Shown here: positions 18,754 through 27,845 of the stretch, in pieces
How the letters are laid out: every line of letters begins with the position of its first letter
How positions within the stretch are numbered: position 1 is the first letter of the stretch
Assembly: GCA_023078555.1 (NCBI GenBank)
Contig: CM041201.1
Coordinates: 1,805,713-1,869,712 of the forward strand
DNA length: 64,000 nucleotides
Source: Ulva prolifera
Lineage: Eukaryota; Chlorophyta; Ulvophyceae; Ulvales; Ulvaceae
Direction of reading: 5' to 3'
Program-made: the position numbers and the translations under genes
The notes under the pieces: model-generated
The model's input: the letters and a program-made list of their open reading frames with translations, nothing else
Database searches by the model: none
Told to the model about the DNA's origin: nothing

Positions 18754-20229
18754 GTTGCCCGGGAACGCATTCACCTGGGAGCCCTTGCCCTTGGAGACCA
18801 GGGCTCGGACACGCCCCATCCTGCTCTTGAACTTTGCCGCGTCGCCTGGGCACGAAGCTTCGTGCTTGGACAGAGCAGCCCCCGGGGAGTGGTGAAAGCC
18901 ACACTTCGAGCAGCGACTGTACTGCTTCGCTAGCTCTTCAAAGGAGGGTCCTTTGTTGACCTTGGGTCGCTTGGAAGCGGTTTCGCTCTGCGCAGGCTTG
19001 CGCTTTCCCGGAGCGTTACCGCGGCGGCCGGCACTCTCGCCGACGTCGCCATTGGCAGCGGAGCCAAGGTTCTGCACAAGAACTCCTTCCTGCTGAAGGC
19101 GTGTGACAATGTCAACCGCTCGCGCAATCAGGTGCTGAAACGGCTCCTGCGGCCGGTAATCCAGGCTGATGTTCAGCAAGCTTGCTGACAGCGTGAGCAG
19201 ATCGGGCTTCGCAGCTAACAGCTTGCGAGTCAGGTGATGGAACCAGAAGCGGGTATTCTCGTGGGCGATCTCGCCGTGCGAGACAAGCAGGCCAAAAACT
19301 TCAATATCTTTGCGCAGCGATTTCAGTTTGAAGTGCATGTTCAGCGCACGGGTGGTGAACACAGTACCATGGTCCGGGATTGCATTGACAAGCTTGTCCA
19401 AGAGTGCATCCGGGGTGGAATTGTTGCTCATGCCATTCTGTGTCGCTACACGCCGCGCTGGGCCCTCGAGTGCATTGAAAATCGCAAGTGCTTGCAGTCG
19501 CGGCGGCAGACCGCTAAAGTGCAGCAACGTGCGCGTTTCATTGATCCACTCGAGCAGAGGCAAATAATACGCTGAGTCTATGTGGCGTGCTTCGGGGTCA
19601 CTGCTGCCCGAGAACATTGGCAACTTCACATCGCGTGCTGTCAACTTGCTAGACGACATGTCAATCTGTGCTGCTGGGGCAGGCTGCGCAGGCAGGGCAG
19701 GCTGGACGGGCGCAGCCGACATGACAGCAGGCTGAGACGGAACGGCGGGCACCTGAACGGCTCCAGAGAGCCATGCGTGCATCGTCTGTCCCATGGCTTC
19801 TTTAACCGCGTTTGCAACCGCGTTGATGAATGTCGTCGATCCGGTAGGGTCTTCAGGACGATCACGTGATGGCGGCTCGGTTGAAGCAGGTTGCTCGCTG
19901 GCGGGTGATTGCGCGTTAGCGACAGGAGCTGTCTGAGGCCGGCGCGGATCAGGAGGAGATCCCGTGCGAACGACGTCGGAATACGTCGGTGCTCCGGGTC
20001 CGACCTGGAGTTGTCCCACGCCTGCTATGGCGTTGAGGACACCCGAGGTCGTCGGTGCGGGAGCTACGGATGCGGACGCTGTGACCTGGGCGCTGCCAGC
20101 ACCAGCACCGGGTCCCTGCTGTGAAGCAGGAACGTCACTCATAGTGACATCCGTGTCCTCTGTAGCAGCGGCAGCGGCCTGAGCCTCTCGCTCGGCCATG
20201 CTGCGCGTATGGATCTGTTGCTCGACCAT
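18751..20229 (-). CDS. Ty3 chromovirus Gag protein
   Basis: The 492-codon frame starts about 57 bp after the 5' LTR. It has a long alanine/proline/serine-rich N-terminal half (about residues 1-195), a Ty3-type capsid region (about 200-380, with VKLPMFSGS near 201 and WINETRTLLHFSGLP near 228), then a basic stretch and a single zinc-binding cluster near 440-460 (C440, C443, H446/447, H456, C460) whose spacing differs from the usual CCHC knuckle. It would form the cytoplasmic particle that packages the element RNA. It ends in the TGA shared with the start of the pol frame. Confidence 0.9.
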   Translation of the reverse strand: MVEQQIHTRSMAEREAQAAAAATEDTDVTMSDVPASQQGPGAGAGSAQVTASASVAPAPTTSGVLNAIAGVGQLQVGPGAPTYSDVVRTGSPPDPRRPQTAPVANAQSPASEQPASTEPPSRDRPEDPTGSTTFINAVANAVKEAMGQTMHAWLSGAVQVPAVPSQPAVMSAAPVQPALPAQPAPAAQIDMSSSKLTARDVKLPMFSGSSDPEARHIDSAYYLPLLEWINETRTLLHFSGLPPRLQALAIFNALEGPARRVATQNGMSNNSTPDALLDKLVNAIPDHGTVFTTRALNMHFKLKSLRKDIEVFGLLVSHGEIAHENTRFWFHHLTRKLLAAKPDLLTLSASLLNISLDYRPQEPFQHLIARAVDIVTRLQQEGVLVQNLGSAANGDVGESAGRRGNAPGKRKPAQSETASKRPKVNKGPSFEELAKQYSRCSKCGFHHSPGAALSKHEASCPGDAAKFKSRMGRVRALVSKGKGSQVNAFPGN

Positions 20230-20266
20230 CTGCTGTTAACTCGTGGAAGCGTGAAGAGACTGGGTT

Positions 20267-20284
20267 CGGAACTCACCGATACCA
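20267..20284 (-). other. Putative primer-binding site of the Ty3 element
   Basis: One base after the 5' LTR the minus strand reads TGGTATCGGTGAG. TGG complements a tRNA CCA end, and the first seven bases would suit a tRNA ending in GATACCA. I could not match the rest to a particular tRNA. Confidence 0.45.
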
Positions 20285-20285
20285 C

Positions 20286-20652
20286 TGTAAAGACTGTTAG
20301 TCAAGAGACATGGAATGTGAGATCTGTCTAATACCCTTTAAGGTCCAGCTGCTTATATACTGTAAGCTAGCCTGTGTACGACACCTGCCACAGTGCGCTG
20401 TGCTCAGCACACTGACCCCGTACACACCAGAGGCTCCCATCGTGTCCGCCTATACGCCGGACATTTGCAATGCTTCTGGAGAATTCCAGAGCAGTGCCTC
20501 GATGGCTCGCCTGCGTCAGCAGGACGAGTCTGGCGACCACTGTTAACAGAGTCCCATACTGCCAGCCACGGTCACGTGGACTGACGGGACATTCCGGAGG
20601 CTTCCAGAATACTCTAAGCCATGCATCTCCATGCGTGTGACGTATCGTCACA
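20286..20652 (-). repeat. 5' LTR of the Ty3 chromovirus
   Basis: This is the 367-bp partner of 14,257-14,623 and lies upstream of gag in the element's orientation. The TATATAAG word at 20,362-20,369 (minus strand) is a candidate core promoter. It is followed at 20,653-20,657 by the target duplication CGGCC. Confidence 0.93.
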
Positions 20653-23060
20653 CGGCCTCAGCATCCCAAGCCGGTGGGATGTACCCAGAACTCTGGATCC
20701 GCGTCGGGTTGACGGTTGGGGGGGCTCGGGTGTACTACGGGCTCGCCATTCACGTTTTCATGCTGACAGGCGCAAGGATCCGGCATGTCTGGCGCTCTTT
20801 GCACATGTGTGGTGCTGCTGCTGAGGTGTGGAGGGTGGACATTACCGTTGGTCAGCTGCGGCCGACGCCAGTGCGTGTGTGTGAGTGGGTGCCACGCCCA
20901 CTCGGGCCTGCAGGGGGTGTTACCTTATGGCAGGCCACATATCGAGCCGGCTTCTGTTTTGATAGTTTAGTCCACCGTATCAGAGGAGAACCACACTGAA
21001 ACTGTTGATGAGTTCCCGGCACCATATATCCAACTCTGAAGTGTCATGAGTGACCATCGTTACATAGCCAGATTGTGTCTACCCTGTAACGAGCTGTTCA
21101 GATCCACCTGTACCACATCTCCCGCCACGCATCCTGCTGTACCATCGGGACCTGTGCCCGCTGTACCATCGGGACCTCGTGGACACTGCACAAACGTCGC
21201 CAACAGTCCAAAAACCGGGCTCAGGGCGGGAATTTGTTCACGTGACACGATAGACAGTTACAATGCGATGGTGATTCTGTGGCGGGATTCCCGCCATTTG
21301 CACGGACATTGGTTCACGCCCACCTGAGATCAAGTGCATGAGTCAGTACGAATGCGTTGCTGTAACAACGCCCACTGCTCATCGCAGCCTCCGTTCCCGA
21401 CGCGATGTCGTGCCTGTTGCACGCTTCAAGCGTCGTTCCTAGCCTCCGTGTTGCTGCCTTTCGTGGTCGTCGGATTTGCGACGTTGTTGCCCGCGGCTCT
21501 ATCACCTCGGAGCACCGATCGCAGCTTCCGCGGCTCCGTCGCGCCAGGGCAGCCGGATACATTGCAGTGTCAACAATATACATGATGCAAGGGTGGCCGT
21601 CCCTGGCGTTGTCTCCGTTTCACCCGTGCACGGATGTGTGACGTTTGAGACGCCGTGGAGACCTCGTAGACACTGCACAAACGTCGCCAACACCCCAAAA
21701 CCCGGGCTCGGGGCGGGAATTTGTTCACGTGGAACGATAGACAGTTACAATACGATCGTCATTCTGTGGCGGGATTCCCGCCATGTGCACGGTCATTCGT
21801 TCGCGCCCGCCTGACATCGAGCGCATGTCTCGGAGTTCATTGACCTGCTCTGGAGGACGCGATCCTGCCGGACCGAGTTGTGAGTGCGGTTGTAGTGTTC
21901 GTGTGTGTGTGAGTGTATGTTGCTGTTGATTCGGATGAGATTCGGTTTCAGTGTTTGTTTTCTCCCGTTCACTCTTTTGTAACTCATTGATCTGCTCTAG
22001 ACTAGGCAGATCACTACAAGAATGACTTTTGCAGGAACAGGCCACCGGAACACTATTTTGGGAGCTGTTCCGGTGGCACAATGCCGTGTTCAGCGACTCT
22101 CAAACAAAGTGTGGGAAAGTAGCTTTGCAGTGGTGTCGGCGTGAGAACATCGTTCGAGGTTGTTGTAGTGGTATGCTGCACGCCCGTATGATTTCGCGGC
22201 GCGCACTGACGCTTACACGCGCGTGTTCTCGTGTGCATGTAAGCCAGTCGCGAAGTTTTCATACCACGCCGAACTCCACTGCAGTGAAGAGTCAAACGGG
22301 CGGACAAATGGATGAATTTCGAGTGTTTGTACGCTTGTCGATCTGCCTCCAGGAATGCGTAGCTGTAACAACGACCGCTGCTCATCGCAGCCTCCATGCA
22401 CGACGCGATATCGTGCCTATTACATGCTTTGAGCCTCCTTCCTAGCCTGCGTTTTGCCGCCTGTCGTGGTCGCCGGATCTGCGACGGTGTTGCCTGGTTG
22501 GATCAGCTCGAAACACCGCAGATCGCAGCTTCCGCGGCTCCATCGCGCCAGGTCAGCCCGATAGATTGCAGTGCCATCAATAAGCATGATGCGTGGATGG
22601 TCGTCCCTGCCGTTGTTTCGTTTCAGACGTGCACAGGTGTGTGTCGTTAGAATGGAGACCTCGTCGCCAGACCAACAACCGGACTCAGGGCGGGAATTCG
22701 TCAACGTGAATCGGTGGACAATTACGTTACGATGGTTTGTTTGTGGCGGGATTTCCGCCATCTGCGCGGTCGTCGGTGCGCGCCCAGCTGTCATGAGTGC
22801 AAGTGCTGAAGTGGATTACAAAAGAGTGAACGAGATCTCTAGAGAAGTTCTGATGTATTACAAAAGAGTGAACGGGAGACAACAAACGCTGAAACCGACT
22901 CTCTTCCGAATCAACATCAACATATTAGGCCAAGAAGTACTGACGTTAGCACCGTTAGAGCCTCAACAGAGCTAGCACTACACACAAACCTGACCCATCG
23001 CCACTGTCCCAATCTGTCCCGTACTGTCGAAGAAAATGTGCATTTGTGTGAGTGTGCTTG
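20653..23060 (+). repeat. Segmental duplication copy 2, right part
   Basis: This resumes the match to copy 1 (4,307-6,383) after the Ty3 element. It contains R1 with three palindrome sub-modules and differs from copy 1 mainly by the 331-bp gain at 22,009-22,343. It ends where copy 1 switches to 166-bp satellite; here the sequence instead continues into CCACAGCCCC-type repeats. Confidence 0.9.
22013..22339. mobile_element. 327-bp insertion with internal hairpin (MITE-like)
   Basis: Copy 1 reads ctaggcagatctgcctcc at 5,655-5,672. Here 331 bp are added, which parse as a 327-bp insert flanked by GATC (22,009-22,012 and 22,340-22,343). A perfect 12-bp inverted repeat, GCCACCGGAACA and its complement (22,041-22,052 and 22,066-22,077), would fold with a 13-nt loop. 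Terminal inverted repeats are weak at best and no protein is encoded. A small non-autonomous element is the simplest reading, though the superfamily is unknown. Confidence 0.6.
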
Positions 23061-23560
23061 CCCGAGCGGTACCGGCCCCACTGTCACACCACCAGCCACA
23101 ACAGTCTAGTGGTGCTAACGCGACTTTTGGCCCCGGGCTTCCACAGCCCCCACATCCACAGCCCCATTGCCACACCACCAGCCACAGCAGCCCAGCTGCC
23201 GCAGACCTGCATCCGCAGCCCCACTGCCCCCGCATCCACTGCCCCACTGTCACACCGGCCACAACAGCCCGGCCCCGGGCTTCCACAGCCCCCGCATCCA
23301 CAGCCCCATTGCCACACCACCAGCCACAGACCACCGGCACTGGTGGGGGTCGCACGTGCCGCTCGCGGCGGCGCCTCGCCGCGGGGCTGCGCCCCGCCGC
23401 TCCCCGCCCGTCGCTCGCCGACGGCGGCCTCCCGGTGGTCCTCCCCGGACTCTGGTGGGGGTCGCGCCCGCCCCCGCGCCCGCCCCCCCGGGGCTCCGCC
23501 CCGCGCCCGCCGCCGGGAAACCTGCGGGCGGCACAGCGGCAAAAGCGCGATCCGGCCAAA
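23061..23560. repeat. CCACAGCCCC-rich and GC-palindrome repeat block
   Basis: Positions 23,036-23,465 recur inverted at 42,058-42,487 (coordinates sum to 65,523). The right end has the GGGCTCCGCCCCGCGCC palindromes and the shared AAACCTGCGGGCGGCACAG ending. No gene is supported. Confidence 0.75.
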
Positions 23561-23810
23561 CTGGAAAACAGAACTGTGTTCATTGTGTGGTGCATATGCC
23601 ACATGGGGGTGATTGGGTGCACAGGGGTGCACAAAGGAGTAGGTACACAAGGGAACAACATGCCGATACCAAAGTCGGTCAAAATAAAATTTGGTAGGGG
23701 CATACCTTCGATGGTGTGGCCTCCTCTATCTCAAAGGCTGCCGATCAGCTTAAAATTGGTGGCCTACAACAATGTGGGCCGCTCAATTCAGTGACGCTAT
23801 CACACGGGTA
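23561..23810. other. No gene seen
   Basis: Mixed-composition sequence between the GC-rich block and the 150-bp repeats. No domain-bearing frame or known repeat is recognised. Confidence 0.4.
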
Positions 23811-24500
23811 GGCACAGCTCGCTGCGGTGGCTACGATCAATCAAGCCGCAGTCACATCAACAGGTACCACTACTACAGCAAGGGCTACTAATTGTCGCCC
23901 TTCCTACGGCTATGGATTCAACTGAGTGTAAAGGCCGGCTTCACAGCTGGCTCAGGTAGCTACGGTCACGAATGTGGCGAAAAACAGATAGCTGCGTACC
24001 TTAGATACATTCGTTGTCGATGTAACAAGGGCTGGTAAGGGTCGCCCTTCGAACGGCTATGGATTCAGCTGAATCGCGAACGTTTCAGGGCACACGTCAT
24101 AGCTGGTTGAGGTAGCTACGACCACGAATATGGCGACAAAACGACAGCTCTTTACCTCAGAGAAAACTGTTCCCGATGTAATAAAGGCTGCTAATTGTCG
24201 CCCTTCGAACGGCGATGGATTTAGCCGGGTGGCGAAAGTGTGACGGCATGCTTCACAGCTGGCAGGTACGATCACGAACATGGCGACAGAACGACAGCTG
24301 CTTACCATAGAGAATGCTGCCCCCGATGTAACCAGCTGGCTGCTCATTGTTCGCACAGCTATGGATTCAACCGTGTGGAGTGTGCCGGCAGGCTTCGCAC
24401 TTGCCTACAGATTTTGCCCGCACAAGGACGTGCAGGCGCGATACAACACCACACTGCTTCTCCTTCCGGAATATCGTCCTATTAGCTCTCCTGGTTAGAC
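23811..24500 (+). repeat. Diverged ~150-bp tandem repeat
   Basis: The landmark GTCGCCCTTC...GGCTATGGATT occurs at 23,894, 24,041, 24,197 and, degenerate, 24,349, spacings of 147, 156 and 152 bp. Each unit also has an ACAGCTGG...GGTAGCTACG or related word and ACGAATGTGGCGA or a variant. The substitution load indicates an old array, in contrast with the near-identical duplications around it. Confidence 0.7.
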
Positions 24501-24534
24501 TTACATTGAATCATATGATGTAGCTGTCAAAGTA

Positions 24535-24710
24535 TAGGAACAGCTGCGAGGCGTGGCCCCAGCATCCTCGCCCACAAGCCACGCTTAAGAGGCAGCCACG
24601 CTTAAGAGGCGGGCCGTCAGCCCAGCTGTAGCAGCTCGCAGCTGGGATATGAAAGCGTGGCCTATCCAGCTGTAGCAGATCGCAGCTGGAGACAGGGCGA
24701 GGTGCGCCAT
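24535..24710. repeat. Short tandem words with internal dyads
   Basis: GCCACGCTTAAGAGGC occurs twice within 21 bp, and CAGCTGTAGCAG followed by TCGCAGCTGG occurs twice about 48 bp apart. Each CAGCTG...CAGCTGG pair can fold on itself. Function unknown. Confidence 0.5.
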
Positions 24711-24780
24711 GACACATTGCTGGTGCAGCAAGCGTCCAGTGTGGTGCGCCCGCAAGCTCGTATGGTATGCTAGATGGCCT

Positions 24781-25840
24781 GCGGGTGTACAATGTGTGCA
24801 ACTTCGCCGCAGGCCAGTAGGGCGTACGCGTGGGAGTGGACGGACAACGCCGTGGTTCGGATACGCACAAGCCCAGCATTGAAGCCACGCTGACACAGTA
24901 TAAATCAGACACAGTATAATTATAAGCCGTAATATAATATTTTAAGCCATATAAGACACAGTATAGTTAAGTTTAAAACAGGAGATCGGTTCCAGTGCAG
25001 CCGCGGACACACATGATTCCATCTGCTTCGCGCCACACCCGTCGCGCACTCAATGAAATCTGCACCTGACGTTTGATTCCCCTACTTATAATGCACGACG
25101 TGCCCTCACCAGGCCGCGCCAATACAGGTGGGCATCCCATACACATGCAACACCACTACAGGGAAGCAGCCCTGCGTTAGCAGTGCAGAGCGACTAGTGT
25201 GTAGCACAACGGCTGCGCTGACAACATGTCGTGTAATGCACCAACAAACAGATAACTCTGTGATGCTGACAACAGAAACCCTTGTGGAATGCACAGCAAC
25301 ATAGCTGCAGCGTGGACTTGGCCTGAATGACAGCCACCGGATCAGGAAACCTGCCGGTTATGCAGAGGCAAGATAGACTCACGTATGGAGCAACATGTGC
25401 TATGATAATCTTGCATAGTGTACATCGAACCTGACAGAGCAGCAAACAGACAAACGAACAAACCGTAACATGCAACCATGCGCTTTGGACACTCACTTGG
25501 ATGCGCAGCGCATGGAAGGTAGGAACATGCATGATACCTAAAACAATGCAATCACTGGATCCGGCATGCCGCATCGTGCAAGCAGAAGATGACAGAACAC
25601 CTAACGGACAACCTAACAATACGGGGCGGTGTGGAATTCGCAGAATAGCAACACCCTTCTCAAGGAGCGTTGCACATAGGGCTCAAACCAACCGTGATGA
25701 AAAACTTGTCAACGCTGTATTGGCGGCACTCAACAGACCCGCGATCGGCCAACCGAGGCCTCCGTGGCGCCGTTCCGAGCGCCGCACCTGCCACCCACCT
25801 GGTGGTGTGCTGCACAGGGGGCCAAAACCGACCTGCCCCG
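24781..25840 (+). repeat. Third, partial copy of the inverted-repeat arm
   Basis: This is a direct copy of 7,347-8,406 at a constant offset of 17,434, including the AT-rich block with three GACACAGTATA words. It lacks both the flanking GC palindromes and the acidic-protein gene. It runs directly into the 166-bp satellite array, of which the arm's own monomer is the first unit. Confidence 0.9.
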
Positions 25841-26604
25841 ATGTGAGAAATGATGCATCCACCATAACATACATGCCGGGAGCTGCAATCCGCACTCAAC
25901 AGACCCGCGATCGGCCAAACGACGCCTCCGTGGCGCCGTTCCGAGCGCCGCACCTGCCACCCACCTGGTGGTGTGCTGCACAGGGGGCCAAAACCGACCT
26001 GCCCCGATGTGAGAAATGATGCAGCCACCGTATTACACATGCCGAACGCTGCAATCAGCACTCAACAGACCCGCGATCGGCCAACCGAGGCCTCCGTGGC
26101 GCCGTTCCGAGCGCCGCACCTGCCACCCACCTGGTGGTGTGCTGCACAGGGGGCCAAAACCGACCTGCCCCGATGTGAGAAACATTGCATCCACCGTAAC
26201 ATACATGCCGGGAGCTGCAATCCGCACTCAACAGACCCGCGATCGGCCAACCGAGGCCTCCGTGGCGCCGTTCCGAGCGCCGCACCTGCCACCCACCCTG
26301 TGGTGTACTGCACAGGGGGCCAAAACCGACCTGCCCCGATGTGCGAAACGATGCATCCACCGTAACATACATGCCGGGAGCTGCAATCCGCACTCAACAG
26401 ACCCGCGATCGGCCAACCGAGGCCTCCGTGGCGCCGTTCCGAGCGCCGCACCTGCCACCCACCTGGTGGTGTGCTGCACAGGGGGCCAAAACCGACCTGC
26501 CCCGATGTGAGAAACATTGCATCCACCGTAACATACATGCCGGGAGCTGCAATCCGCACTCAACAGACCCGCGATCGGCCAACCGAGGCCTCCGTGGCAC
26601 CGTT
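25724..26604 (+). repeat. 166-bp satellite array, about 5.3 units
   Basis: The GCCTCCG word recurs at 25,758, 25,924, 26,090, 26,256, 26,422 and 26,588, exactly 166 bp each time. Units differ by a few substitutions. The period is close to the DNA length wrapped by one nucleosome. Open frames within it are periodic artefacts. Confidence 0.93.
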
Positions 26605-26921
26605 TTGAAAGCAGTGTATCACTCAGCGGCACATGACGTCACAGAAGGAGCCAGAGTGCAGCATCGACATTGGAATCTCTCAACCGCAATCATGATGATG
26701 TGTCAGTGGTTCGTGGCTTGTCCTGTGTCATACCCTTGGCATCGACATTCACATGTACCCCTTCTTGCACCTCCCGCACTCCAGGATCACGCGTGGCATA
26801 AGGTGAACATCTATCACAGTCGTTACACAGATGTTCCCAGTGCTGCACCAGTGGCAAAGCGTAGGATATACAGGCACGCTCATGTGTGCACACGTACCAA
26901 ACACGTTCAACACTGAGCATA

Positions 26922-27845
26922 CTACGGCGCCGCCTGTCGGTGCAGAAAAGCGTTCACCACGGAGGCCTCGACATCCGGCGCCCACCGGAAAAACCCATGC
27001 GCTGCCTGGCTGTTGAGCCGCGCATCAAACACCGCCGACCCGCGGTCCGGGGGCGGCTGTCCGTCATGCCCCTGCGCATACGCATGGTACAGGTTGCAGT
27101 AGCCCTGCCCCTGGCTCAGCCGCTGCACCTCCGCTGCGAGGTTCGCCACCGGCTGCCGCGGCGCGAACATGTTCTCATGAACGATCGAGTCATGCGTGAT
27201 CGCAACGTCTGCGGCGTCTGACACACGCGTGAGGCCGATGTACATCGGCGCGTTGTGTGCAACAGGGTCCAGCGTCGTGTCCGCCGCAGACTTACTGTGC
27301 ACGACCACACGCTGCCCTGCCAGCTCCACCGTCGCGCTGAGCATGGATGACGATGTGCGCACGGCCGCCGGCACGATCGGCAGCTGCACGCGCAGCGCCG
27401 CGATCTTCTTGGTCTTCAGCACGTACTCCATCTCGGGCTCCGGCATGAGCACCTGCTGGATCATCACGTCCGACGGCGACCGAATCGCAACGAACGGCAA
27501 GCCCACGAGGTCATACGACGTGTTTGCCTCGATGAACCGTTCCAGTAGCATGTTAGCGATGCTCTCGACCGAACCTGCGACTTGCTGTGGCACAGAAGCA
27601 CCCGTGCGAAGCCGCACTGGCGACCACGGGACCTTCAGTTTCGCGGCGTTCTTGCACATGAAGGCCAGGCGCGCTTTGAACTCTGCCCGCACGTGCCATG
27701 CTGGCACAAACGCCCATGCCACAGCCGAGCACGCCGCACCGTTTGGTCGGCTCTCCCCGAGGCAGGCTGTCAGCAGCAGGGGCTCACCGAGGTGGACCCT
27801 GAAGGAGTCCCAGCTGGAGAATGCGATGTCCTCCAGCTGGCCCAC
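26922..27845 (-). CDS. Pif1-like helicase, C-terminal block (motifs V and VI)
   Basis: Near residues 154-192 of this block LPIVPA is followed by VVVHSKSAADTTLDPV, which aligns with the Pif1 stretch that normally ends in a KSQGLTL-type motif V. Residues 201-216, MYIGLTRVSDAADVAI, match motif VI (YVALSRV type). The usual QG of motif V is replaced by AA, which could weaken ATP or DNA coupling. The frame closes at 26,922, about 320 bp from the end of the satellite array. Assignment rests on motif order with the two blocks upstream. Confidence 0.65.
   Translation of the reverse strand: MGQLEDIAFSSWDSFRVHLGEPLLLTACLGESRPNGAACSAVAWAFVPAWHVRAEFKARLAFMCKNAAKLKVPWSPVRLRTGASVPQQVAGSVESIANMLLERFIEANTSYDLVGLPFVAIRSPSDVMIQQVLMPEPEMEYVLKTKKIAALRVQLPIVPAAVRTSSSMLSATVELAGQRVVVHSKSAADTTLDPVAHNAPMYIGLTRVSDAADVAITHDSIVHENMFAPRQPVANLAAEVQRLSQGQGYCNLYHAYAQGHDGQPPPDRGSAVFDARLNSQAAHGFFRWAPDVEASVVNAFLHRQAAP

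Larger units (their letters stand above)
14257..20652 (-). mobile_element. Complete Ty3 chromovirus LTR retrotransposon
   Basis: This 6,396-bp element, transcribed on the minus strand, has two 367-bp LTRs with TG...CA ends, a CGGCC target duplication, a gag-like frame and a pol frame with protease, reverse transcriptase, RNase H, integrase and a C-terminal chromodomain. The order RT-RH-IN plus chromodomain defines chromoviruses of the Ty3 group. The LTRs appear identical across the translated stretches I compared, and the paralogous empty site at 4,307 is still nearly identical, so the insertion is recent. The one blemish is an in-frame TGA between gag and pol. Confidence 0.96.

Noticed and set aside
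14257..20652. Retrovirus-like envelope gene
   Set aside because: No third frame lies between pol and the 3' LTR; pol ends about 12 bp from it.
25724..26604. CRISPR array
   Set aside because: The repeats are 166 bp, directly adjoining, with no unique spacers, and the DNA is eukaryotic.
26016..26632. Genes of 130-190 codons in the satellite
   Set aside because: The frames are periodic with the 166-bp unit and shift composition with it; no start or domain context.
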